64,000 nt of DNA, taken from assembly GCF_009834025.1 (NCBI RefSeq), contig NZ_CP047156.1, positions 1,488,001 through 1,552,000 of the forward strand, read 5' to 3'. The notes beneath the pieces are model-generated. The model saw only the letters and a list, made by a program, of their open reading frames with translations, had not been told where the DNA came from and did not search any database. Of this stretch, positions 18,291 to 30,674 are shown one piece after another. Source of the DNA: Epidermidibacterium keratini. Lineage in GTDB: Bacteria > Actinomycetota > Actinomycetes > Mycobacteriales > Antricoccaceae. A program made the position numbers and the translations under genes. Every line of letters begins with the position of its first letter. Positions within the stretch are counted from its first letter, which is position 1.

Positions 18291-19478
18291 TTGCAATCGC
18301 ATGACAGGAACCGGGTGTGCCTGCCTGCGACGAGCGTGGATTCTCGCGCGCTACGGGTGCTCATCGCCAACCCCTCGCCGGACGTCTACGGTGCCGATCT
18401 GCAGATGCTCGAATCGGTACGCGCCTTGGTTTCGGGCGGCTGCGACGTGCGAGTCGTGGTGCCCGGCGACGGACCGCTCGTTGAGTCGCTGTTGACTGCT
18501 GGCGCAGCAGTCGGATATCTGAACGTCCCGGTGCTTCGGCGGGCAAGTATGTCCCCGGCCGGTCTGGTGCGGCTCGCGGCGCAGGTTGGGCGCGCCCTGC
18601 CGCGGATGTGCCGGCTGCTGCGCCGAGAGCGACCCGACGTGCTTTACGTCAACACCATCACGATCCCCTGGTGGCTTGTCGCTGCACGCCTTACGGGCGT
18701 TCCGGTCGTCACGCACCTGCACGAGGCCGAAGCCCGCGACCGAGCGGTGGTACGGCGCGCGTTGATGTCGCCCATGCTGCTGGCGCACCGGATCATCGCC
18801 ATCAGCAACACGGCCCGAGATGCTGCGGTAGCCGCCGTCCCACCCCTCGCTGACCGGATCCGGGTCATCTACAACGGAGTCCCATCGCCCCCGACCAGCC
18901 CTTCGCCAGCCGGACACAGCGCGCCTCATCGGCTGGCCGTCATCGGTCGGCTTAGTCCACGCAAGGCGACGCACGTAGCGCTCGAGGCCACAGCTCTGCT
19001 GGTCGCACGAGGGTACGACGTACACCTCGACGTGGTCGGAACCTGCTTCACCGGATACGAGTGGTACGAGGAGGAGCTTCGAGCGAGGGCATCGCGCGAC
19101 GACCTGGTGGGTCGGATCACCTTCCACGGATACCGCTCGCCGATTTGGCCAGAGCTTGCGGCGAGTGAGATCGTCCTCGCGCCCTCGCTCGGCGAGGCGC
19201 TCGGCAACGTCGTTATCGAATCCCAGCACTCGATGCGCCCGGTGGTCGCGACGGCCGTCGCTGGTCATCGTGAGTCGATCGTGGATGGCCAGACCGGCGT
19301 CCTGGTGCCGGCGTCCGACGCGGTGGCGATGGCGGACGCGGCCCAGCGGCTCATCGATGATCCGGGTCACGCTGATGTCATTGCCGTAGCCGCAGCGCGG
19401 TCGGCGGATCGCAGGTTTTCGACCCACCGCTACTCCACAGAGATCAGCGAGTTCGTCCGTTCGCTGGGCTCACGATAG
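18291..19478 (+). CDS. Glycosyltransferase family 4
   Basis: 395-aa GT-B retaining transferase. The N-terminal domain has DVYGADLQMLESVRAL, and THLHEAEARDR follows. The C-terminal donor domain has IGRLSPRKATHVALEA and LAPSLGEALGNVVIESQ with the EX7E-type acidic pair. The TTG 18291 start is backed by GGGGG 7 nt upstream; GTG 18315 is possible. It is divergent from the BY-kinase gene, and its last 49 nt overlap the convergent GT gene. Confidence 0.87.
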   Translation: MQSHDRNRVCLPATSVDSRALRVLIANPSPDVYGADLQMLESVRALVSGGCDVRVVVPGDGPLVESLLTAGAAVGYLNVPVLRRASMSPAGLVRLAAQVGRALPRMCRLLRRERPDVLYVNTITIPWWLVAARLTGVPVVTHLHEAEARDRAVVRRALMSPMLLAHRIIAISNTARDAAVAAVPPLADRIRVIYNGVPSPPTSPSPAGHSAPHRLAVIGRLSPRKATHVALEATALLVARGYDVHLDVVGTCFTGYEWYEEELRARASRDDLVGRITFHGYRSPIWPELAASEIVLAPSLGEALGNVVIESQHSMRPVVATAVAGHRESIVDGQTGVLVPASDAVAMADAAQRLIDDPGHADVIAVAAARSADRRFSTHRYSTEISEFVRSLGSR

Positions 19479-20602
19479 GTCCCTCGGGATCGGCTGCCGA
19501 GCACATTGGTGAGCACCTCGTGGTACTGGTGCCCGATCCGATCCCAGGTGAACTCAGCACGGAACCGGTCGCGCGCTGCGCCGCCCATCTCGGCGAGCCG
19601 AGGGCGATCATCGAGGAGTCGATCGAGTACGCCGCGCAGGTCGTCTTCATTGCCGAAGAACTCCTGTCGATCGCCTGCGACCCAGCGGTTGTAGACGTTG
19701 TCCTGGGCAAGGATCGCGTTGCCCGCACCCATCGCCTCGACCAGTGACGGGTTGGTGCCACCGACGGTGTGCCCGTGCACGTACAACGCGCTGTGGAAGC
19801 GCACCGCGCGCAGCACGTCCTGCTCGAAGATCGCCCCGGTAAATACGATCTCGTCACCCGCGGCAGCCCGCACCGCCCGGCAGTAGGGCTCGTCGGCGTC
19901 GTATGGACCGACAACGACTAACGGCATGCCGCGACGCCGCGCGGACCACGCGGCCACGATCTCGCGGACCGAGTTTTCCGGCGTCGGACGTGACACCAAC
20001 GTCGCGTAAGCACCTGGCTGGAGCCCGAGTCCATGGACCCGGTCGGCCGGCACATGCTCAACTTCCGGTGCGCCGTAGGTGATCGTGCTGACGCGTCGAT
20101 CACCGAAGTGGCGGCGGAGGTAACGGGCGATCTCGGGGTGGTCGGCGATGAGCGCGTGCCCGATCGCGCCTGCGATGCGTTCGTTGGCCAGCAGGATGGC
20201 CTTGTGGGCGAGCCCCCACTTGGCCCGAGTCCACTCCATCCCGTCCATGTTGATGACCATCGGCACGCCACGAACTCGCGGGGCGATGTCAAACATCGCA
20301 GTGTTGTAGCCGAAGGTCAGCCACACCTCGCCGGGTCGATATGCCTTCCAGGCATGGCGAATCGACTTGAGGTCGAAGGTCCCGGTGCCACGCCATCCGG
20401 GCCGACGTTCGGGAATGTTGACCCGCTCAAGGCCCTCCCACGAGTCTTCCCACGTCGGTCCGTCGCCGTCGCGTTGGCAGTAGACGACCACTCGCCATCC
20501 GGCATCGCGCAGGTAGCGACCGACGTGCTCGGCCGCAGTCTCGAAGCCGCCGTACGACGCTGGCACCCCGTGCGTGCCAAGGATTCGGACAGTTGGCTTC
20601 AT
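19430..20602 (-). CDS. Glycosyltransferase, DUF1972/rhamnosyltransferase type
   Basis: 390-aa GT-B enzyme. It has the DUF1972-type N-terminus ILGTHGVPASYGGFETAAEHV, then INMDGMEWTRAKWG, and a C-terminal GT4 donor site (HGHTVGGTNPSLVEAMGAGNAILA). Last gene of a four-gene overlapping operon; its ATG overlaps the previous stop as ATGA. Probably a rhamnosyl or similar 6-deoxyhexosyl transferase, by family. Confidence 0.87.
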   Translation of the reverse strand: MKPTVRILGTHGVPASYGGFETAAEHVGRYLRDAGWRVVVYCQRDGDGPTWEDSWEGLERVNIPERRPGWRGTGTFDLKSIRHAWKAYRPGEVWLTFGYNTAMFDIAPRVRGVPMVINMDGMEWTRAKWGLAHKAILLANERIAGAIGHALIADHPEIARYLRRHFGDRRVSTITYGAPEVEHVPADRVHGLGLQPGAYATLVSRPTPENSVREIVAAWSARRRGMPLVVVGPYDADEPYCRAVRAAAGDEIVFTGAIFEQDVLRAVRFHSALYVHGHTVGGTNPSLVEAMGAGNAILAQDNVYNRWVAGDRQEFFGNEDDLRGVLDRLLDDRPRLAEMGGAARDRFRAEFTWDRIGHQYHEVLTNVLGSRSRGTYREPSERTNSLISVE

Positions 20603-21036
20603 GCTGACTCGCCTAACAGCGCCCGCAATGCTCGGCTGGAAGTGTGTGCGGTGTAAGGGAAGTAGCGCACCGTGACGCCGACTTCAGCCATATCGGCCTC
20701 CAGCCGATCACCCTTGGGCGTGCCTTTCCAGTCGTCGCCTTTGATCACCACGTCAAACGGCACTCGCCGCCACACGTCTGCCTTGTTGCCGCCGTAGTCG
20801 ATCACGACCTGATCGACCAGGTCCATCGACTCGACGACGATCATCCGTTCGGCGAGCGGGACCAACGGGTCGCGTCCCTTCGCGGCAATGAGTGCTTCGT
20901 CGGTCGCGACTCCCACGATGAGGAAGTCACAGAGCTCACGGGCACGCTGCAGGATGTTGAGGTGCCCGATGTGGAACATGTCCCACGCGCCGGGGACATA
21001 TCCACGGATCAGCGGGTGAGCCGACTGGTCAGACAT
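20599..21036 (-). CDS. Cytidylyltransferase-family nucleotidyltransferase (TagD/RfaE-like)
   Basis: 145 aa. It condenses CTP (or another NTP) with a phosphorylated alcohol or sugar. The family signature is present: GAWDMFHIGHLNIL with HxGH. KGDDWKGTPKG and YTAHTSSRALRALL correspond to the second substrate and phosphate sites. ATG 21036 overlaps the upstream stop by 8 nt and has GGAGG 7 nt before it, inside the previous gene. It likely makes the CDP-alcohol used by the adjacent phosphotransferase; the exact substrate is unknown. Confidence 0.85.
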   Translation of the reverse strand: MSDQSAHPLIRGYVPGAWDMFHIGHLNILQRARELCDFLIVGVATDEALIAAKGRDPLVPLAERMIVVESMDLVDQVVIDYGGNKADVWRRVPFDVVIKGDDWKGTPKGDRLEADMAEVGVTVRYFPYTAHTSSRALRALLGESA

Positions 21037-21793
21037 GGACGGCCTCCCGTGCGGCAACCGATGAGCGTGCGTCGTCCAGGTCGCGGATGCGGCGTGCCCA
21101 CCTCACCACCACGAGCGCGGTGTAAAGGGCGGTCGCGACTGCCAGGACCGTGTAGACGCTCCTAAACATCGCCTCAGAACCAAGCAATGCAAAGCTCAGG
21201 CAGAGTACGCCGTAGTCCGTGGGCAGCTTTGCCGCTGCCATCAACGTCGACGCTTCGCCACCGCCCTTAGGCGCGCCGATGCTTCGGGCCAGCAACTCGG
21301 TCAGCAGCATGCCGAAGAAGTGCACGACCGTGACGATGGCGAAACCGAGTGGCACCAGCAGCCACCAGCGCGGCGTGTCGAAGTGCCGGAATGCCATGAC
21401 CAGCACCGCGAGGTGGATAGAGACCACCTTGAGCGAGTCCACGACGTGGTCGAGCCACTCGCCGAGCAGGCTTCCCCCACCGCGCAACCGCGCCAGCTGT
21501 CCGTCGGACGAGTCGAGCGCATAGCCGACGACGAGAAGCGCCGCGATCAGAATCCCGCTTGTCCACGTGGGGCTGCCCAACGCGATCAGCCCAATGCCGG
21601 CGAAGGTGAAGACTGCGCTCACCGCGGTAACTCCGTTGGGAGTCATCCCCAGCTGGTGCGCGGCCGCGGCAAAGATCCGGCCCAGGGGTCGGTTGACGAC
21701 CACCGAGTAGAGCGGTGCGCCCTTGGCGCTTTTTTGCGCGGATTTCAAGCGCTGCAGGGAATCTGCGAATCCGTCCGTGCCGGTGCGCATCAC
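21029..21793 (-). CDS. CDP-alcohol phosphatidyltransferase family protein
   Basis: 254-aa membrane enzyme with about six hydrophobic segments. The complete CDP-alcohol phosphotransferase motif is visible: D-SSDG-QLARLRGGGSLLGEWLD-HVVD (DxxDGxxAR...GxxxDxxxD). It exchanges CMP for an acceptor hydroxyl. The start is GTGATG: GTG overlaps the upstream TGA by 4 nt, and ATG 21790 is equally plausible. Its glycan-locus context suggests a phosphodiester-linked alcohol or inositol-type product rather than a housekeeping phospholipid. Confidence 0.87.
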   Translation of the reverse strand: MMRTGTDGFADSLQRLKSAQKSAKGAPLYSVVVNRPLGRIFAAAAHQLGMTPNGVTAVSAVFTFAGIGLIALGSPTWTSGILIAALLVVGYALDSSDGQLARLRGGGSLLGEWLDHVVDSLKVVSIHLAVLVMAFRHFDTPRWWLLVPLGFAIVTVVHFFGMLLTELLARSIGAPKGGGEASTLMAAAKLPTDYGVLCLSFALLGSEAMFRSVYTVLAVATALYTALVVVRWARRIRDLDDARSSVAAREAVHV

Positions 21794-22173
21794 GCGACCG
21801 CTTGGTTGTCGGCGCGCACCTTCTCAGGTTGAAGGGCAGCGCAGCTCGACTCACAACGCGGGGTGAGGCGCACCGGCGACGGAACCTCCGGAGGGATGGG
21901 TTCGTGCTCGATCGCAAACACCGCCGACGAGCGGGGCAGCGATGTCGCAGCAGCGGGATAGACGATTGCCTGATCCACGCCTCGCACGTGACTGATCAGC
22001 CGAACTCGCTCGTCGAGCGGCATCAACGGCGGTCGGTTGCGCATGCGTTCGACGCTTTCGTCGTCCAGCACACCAACCACCAGCCGGCTATACCGCTCGC
22101 GGAGTTGGCACACGATGTCGAGGTCGCGCACGCCGATTAACTCGAACGCGCCAACGACAAAACCAGTCGGCAC
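21790..22173 (-). CDS. Degenerate nucleotidylyltransferase-like protein lacking HxGH
   Basis: 127 aa. Residues ~5-75 align with the functional cytidylyltransferase two genes downstream: GAFELI-GVRD-LDIVCQL against GAWDMF-HIGH-LNILQRA, then VVGVLDDESVERMRNRPPLMPLDERVRLI against IVGVATDEALIAAKGRDPLVPLAERMIVV. Both catalytic histidines are lost and the C-terminal substrate motifs are replaced by an unrelated Pro-rich tail. It is probably non-catalytic, perhaps a partner or regulatory subunit. GTG 22173 is preceded by GGGGGGA. First gene of the operon. Confidence 0.75.
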   Translation of the reverse strand: MPTGFVVGAFELIGVRDLDIVCQLRERYSRLVVGVLDDESVERMRNRPPLMPLDERVRLISHVRGVDQAIVYPAAATSLPRSSAVFAIEHEPIPPEVPSPVRLTPRCESSCAALQPEKVRADNQAVA

Positions 22174-22199
22174 GGAAGTCCCCCCGGATTCCCCCTGAA

Positions 22200-22219
22200 C
22201 TGCCGTCCCCCGACGGCAG
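22200..22219 (-). promoter_or_regulatory. 5'-leader hairpin with GGGG loop upstream of CDP-alcohol operon
   Basis: CTGCCGTC and GACGGCAG form a perfect 8-bp stem with a GGGG loop on the transcribed strand. A TAGCAT -10 candidate (22230-22225) places the transcript start at the hairpin. The layout matches 5851-5870 with an unrelated stem sequence. Confidence 0.55.
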
Positions 22220-22298
22220 CCCTCATGCTAACCCAGCAACCTACGGTTCGGTAGCAATTCGGTGGAACTAGGGTTCAAAAGTGTCTGCCGGTGGTGAT

Positions 22299-23758
22299 CT
22301 AGACGACGAGCGGGCGGTCGGTGGGGTTGACCGGACGAGGCAACCGGCTCGGCGTCTCCATCAGATAGGTGTCGACGCCGTTGGCCGCTGCACGGCCCTC
22401 AGCGATCGCCCAGACGATCAGCGACTGCCCGCGACCAGCGTCGCCGGCAACGAAAACCCCTGGCACAGCGGTCATGTAGTTCTGGTCACGGACGACGTTG
22501 GAGCGATCGTCGGTTTCCACGCCGAGCTGCTCGAGGAACCCGTCGTACTCCGGACCGAGGAAGCCCATCGCCAACAACACCAACTGCGCGGGGATCTCTC
22601 GCTCAGATCCTTCGACATCGCGGAAGACGCCGTCGACGGTCTCGATCTCCGAGACCTTCAGTGCCGTCAGGTTGCCGTCGTCGTCAGATACGACCTCCTT
22701 CGTGGAGATCGCATACAGCCGCTCGCCGCCCTCTTCGTGCGCGGAGGCAATGCGGAAGATCATCGGGTACGTCGGCCACGGCTGGTTCTTCGGGCGATCC
22801 TCACCGGGCTGCGGCAGGATCTCCAGCGAGGTCACCGAGCGCGCCCCCTGACGATGCGCCGTACCGATGCAGTCAGCGCCGGTGTCGCCGCCGCCGATCA
22901 CGATGACGTCCTTGTCGGTGGCCAGGATCTGGCCTTCGACCTCTTCGCCGAGAGCGACGCGGTTTGCTTGCGGTAGATAGTCCATCGCCTGGTAGACGCC
23001 GGTGGCCTCGCGGCCGGGCACCGGCAGGTCGCGGCGCACCATCGCGCCGGTGGCGATGACGACCGCGTCAAACCGGTCGCGCAGCTGCCGCGCGGTGATG
23101 TCCTTGCCGATCTCCACACCGCTGCGGAAGCGCGTGCCTTCGGCCTTCATCTGGTCGATGCGCCGGTCCAGGATGGACTTCTCCATCTTGAACTCCGGGA
23201 TGCCGTAGCGCATCAGACCGCCGGGCTTGTCGTCCTTCTCGTAGACGACGACCGTGTGGCCGGCACGCGTCAACTGCTGCGCGGCAGCGAGCCCGGCAGG
23301 GCCCGAACCGACCACGGCGACGGTCTTGCCGGTCAGCCGCTCGGGCGGCAGCGGCGTGACCCAGCCGGAGTCGAACGCAGTCTCGATGGTCTCGACCTCG
23401 ATCTGCTTGATCGTGACGGCCGGCTGGTTGATCCCGAGCACGCACGCGGTCTCGCAGGGGGCGGGGCACAGCCGCCCGGTGAACTCCGGGAAGTTGTTGG
23501 TCGCGTGCAGTCGCTCGATGCCCTCGCGGAAGTCGCCCTTCCACGCCAGGTTGTTCCACTCGGGAATCAGGTTTCCGAGCGGACATCCGCTGTGACAGAA
23601 GGGAATTCCGCAATCCATGCAGCGACCGGCTTGGCGTTGCAGCTGCTCGCGGTCCTGCTCCTCATAGACCTCTTTCCAGTCCATGATGCGTACGTCGACC
23701 GGCCGGCGCTCGGGAAGCTCCCGGTCGCGAACCTTGAGGAATCCTTTCGGGTCAGCCA

Positions 23759-23759
<1 letters not shown>
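22299..23759 (-). CDS. gltD: Glutamate synthase small (beta) subunit
   Basis: 486 aa. Supplies electrons from NAD(P)H through FAD and Fe-S clusters to GltB. The N-terminal Fe-S ligands are in CMDCGIPFCHSGCPLGN and CPAPCETAC. The FAD site is GSGPAGLAAA and the NADPH site GGGDTGADC. ATG 23759 overlaps the gltB TAA by one base (TAATG), so it is coupled; an in-frame extension upstream lies within gltB. Confidence 0.97.
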
Positions 23760-28303
<4,544 letters not shown>

Positions 28304-28450
28304 GGAGCACCACCGTCCTGTTTCCTGCGAAGGTCAAAGGGTTAGAAGCACCTGGACGGCGTCGGCCAGAGCAAACCCGAATTCTACCTGAGCAGATGCC
28401 GATGCCCAACTCGCGGGAAGGTGATCTCAGCATCCGAGACGATGACGCGG

Positions 28451-29968
28451 TCAGCGCACGAACCGGGCTGACCAGACGCGCCCCGCGGGCGTCGTACTCG
28501 TCGCCTCCGAACCCACGATCACCAGGCACTTCATGTCGACCTGCTCCGGATCGAGCTCGGCCAACGTCGTGACGGTGAGGCTTTGCTCGGGGCGGCCGAC
28601 GTCGCGACCGATGATGACCGGTACGCCGCCGTCGCGCACCGCCATCAGGGCCTGCTTGGCCCGGTGCAGCTGGTCCGGTCGTGCCGAAGAGCGCGGGTTG
28701 TAGATGGCGATGACCAGCCCCGCGGCACCGAGAGCACGCAGCCGCTGCTCGACGACCTCCCACGGTTTGAGCCGGTCCGACAGCGACAGCATCGCGAAGT
28801 CGGCTCCCAGCGGGGCGCCCGCGAGCGCCGCGACCGCGGACGCTGCGGTGACGGCGGGCAGCACCGTGACCGGAATCTCCGCGTACGCCGGGTCGTCGGC
28901 CGCCTCGAAGACGGCGCTGGCCATCCCGAAGACGCCGACGTCTCCGCCGCTGACGACCGCGACCTGCTCGCCGCGCACCGCGAGGTCGAGCGCCAGCCGA
29001 GCGCGATCGACCTCGACTGTGTTGCCCGACGCGTGCCGCCGCAGCCCTTCGCGCTGCGGCACGCGGGCGACGTACGGCGAATATCCGATGACGTGGCCGA
29101 CCCGGGCGAGTACGTCGGAGGCCTCAGGCGTCATCCACCGCTCGGGCCCCGGACCGAGCCCGACGACCCAGACGTGGCCACCTGATGTCCGGGTGACCTC
29201 AGCAGGGGTGGGCTCGGCGCGGCCGGCGGAGTCGGCGCGGCGGTCGATCCCGGGCACGATGATCTGGCTGAAGTAGGGCACGCTCGCCGGGTCGACGTGG
29301 GCTGCGGGGGCGACGCGCTGGGAGGCATGCGTGGCGCGCTCGACGTAGATCGCCTCGTCGAGTCGTCCCGCTTCGCGCAGCGCCTCGATGACCGCCGGGT
29401 AGCTGCGACCGAGCTTCATGATGACGGCGGCTTCGGTGTCGGCCAGCCTGCGCGCCAGCTCGTGCTTGGGCAGGGTGCCCGGCAGGACGGTCAGCACGTC
29501 TTCGTGGCGGCTGATGGCCTGCGCGGCAACGGCGCTGGAGCCGGAGATCGACGTGATGCCGGGGATGATCTGCACGTCGTACGACGGAGCCAGCCGGTCG
29601 TGCAGATACATAAAGGAGCTGTAGAAGAGCGGGTCACCCTCGGCGAGGATCGCGACGGTGCGCCCTTGATCGAGGTGGTCGGCGATCCGCGCGGCGGACT
29701 CGTCGTAGAAGTCATCCATAGCGCCGAAGTAGCCGCGCGGGTGGTCCGTCGTACCCGTCGTCACCGGGTAGGCCAGCAGTTCTTCGACCACCCCGTCGCG
29801 CAGGTAGGGCGCGGCGATGCTGCGCGCGATCGAGCGCTTCTGGGTCCCGGAGTAGTAGGCCACGACGTCAGCGGACTCGAGCGCCTTGACCGCCTTGACC
29901 GTGACAAGCTCGGGATCGCCGGGACCGACGCCGACGCCGTACACCGTGCCTTTTGCTTTGGCGCTCAC
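28451..29968 (-). CDS. cobIJ: Fused precorrin-2 C20-methyltransferase / precorrin-3B C17-methyltransferase
   Basis: 505 aa with two SAM-dependent tetrapyrrole-methylase domains in series: CobI (~5-240; VYGVGVGPGDPELVTVKAV, ILAEGDPLFYSS, PGITSISGSSA) and CobJ (~260-500; VWVVGLGPGPERWMTPEA, VSGGDVGVFGMA, IYNPRSSARPDQLHRA). Consecutive steps of aerobic cobalamin ring synthesis flank the CobG reaction. The GTG start shares a base with the cobH stop (TAGTG). The fusion is common in actinomycetes. Confidence 0.95.
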   Translation of the reverse strand: MSAKAKGTVYGVGVGPGDPELVTVKAVKALESADVVAYYSGTQKRSIARSIAAPYLRDGVVEELLAYPVTTGTTDHPRGYFGAMDDFYDESAARIADHLDQGRTVAILAEGDPLFYSSFMYLHDRLAPSYDVQIIPGITSISGSSAVAAQAISRHEDVLTVLPGTLPKHELARRLADTEAAVIMKLGRSYPAVIEALREAGRLDEAIYVERATHASQRVAPAAHVDPASVPYFSQIIVPGIDRRADSAGRAEPTPAEVTRTSGGHVWVVGLGPGPERWMTPEASDVLARVGHVIGYSPYVARVPQREGLRRHASGNTVEVDRARLALDLAVRGEQVAVVSGGDVGVFGMASAVFEAADDPAYAEIPVTVLPAVTAASAVAALAGAPLGADFAMLSLSDRLKPWEVVEQRLRALGAAGLVIAIYNPRSSARPDQLHRAKQALMAVRDGGVPVIIGRDVGRPEQSLTVTTLAELDPEQVDMKCLVIVGSEATSTTPAGRVWSARFVR

Positions 29969-30624
29969 TAGATCTCGGCTTCTTGTGCGAGTGCGTTGAT
30001 CGCAGACACGGCCATCGCCGAGCCGCCGCGGCGACCGTGCACGACCAGGAACGGAATGTGCGCAGGGTGCTCTGCCAGGGCTTGCTTGGACTCGGCCGAG
30101 CCGACGAAGCCGACGGGTACGCCGATGATCGCGGCCGGACGCGGACCGCCGTCAGAGATCCACTCCAGCAGGTGAAACAGCGCGGTGGGCGCGTTGCCGA
30201 TCGCGACGACTGCGCCTTCGAGGCGCTCGCCCCAGAGCGCGACGCCAGCCGCGGATCGCGTCGTCTGCCACTCGCGTGCGAGCTCGGCAACGCGCTCGTC
30301 GCGCAGCAGGCAGGTCACCTCGTTGTCGGCGGGCAGCCGTGGCCGCGTGATGCCGGTGGCGATCATCGTCGCGTCGGTGAGGATCGGGGCGCCCCGCTGC
30401 AGTGCGGTGCGGGCAGCTGCGACCAGCTGCGGGTGGATCTGCAGGTCCTGCGGCAGGTCGGTCTGCCCACACGCATGGATCATCCGCACCGCAACGGCCT
30501 CGGCGTCCGCAGGCACGCCGGACAGGTCGGCATCGGCGCGGATCATCGCAAACGACTTGCGGTAGATGTCCGCCCCGTCGGTCGAGTAGTCGTAGATGCG
30601 GGGTGGTCTGGCGGGGTTACTCAC
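29968..30624 (-). CDS. cobH: Precorrin-8X methylmutase
   Basis: 218 aa, CobH/CbiC family. Moves the C11 methyl to C12, giving hydrogenobyrinate. It has IHACGQTDLPQDL, DATMIATGITRPRLP, GNAPTALFHLLEWI and GVPVGFVGSAESKQAL, all characteristic. GTG 30624 follows AGGA. It lies between cobG (50 nt upstream) and cobIJ (1-nt overlap) in one minus-strand operon. Confidence 0.96.
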   Translation of the reverse strand: MSNPARPPRIYDYSTDGADIYRKSFAMIRADADLSGVPADAEAVAVRMIHACGQTDLPQDLQIHPQLVAAARTALQRGAPILTDATMIATGITRPRLPADNEVTCLLRDERVAELAREWQTTRSAAGVALWGERLEGAVVAIGNAPTALFHLLEWISDGGPRPAAIIGVPVGFVGSAESKQALAEHPAHIPFLVVHGRRGGSAMAVSAINALAQEAEI

Positions 30625-30674
30625 GCACGTCCTGTCGCTTCATCGGTGGGATAGAAGCCCATCGTGCCCGACGG

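Noticed and set aside
4242-22173. Teichoic-acid cluster
   Set aside because: A cytidylyltransferase and CDP-alcohol enzyme are present, but no TagF/TagB-type polymerase or TagGH transporter; Wzx/Wzy/BY-kinase genes define a Wzy-type polysaccharide.
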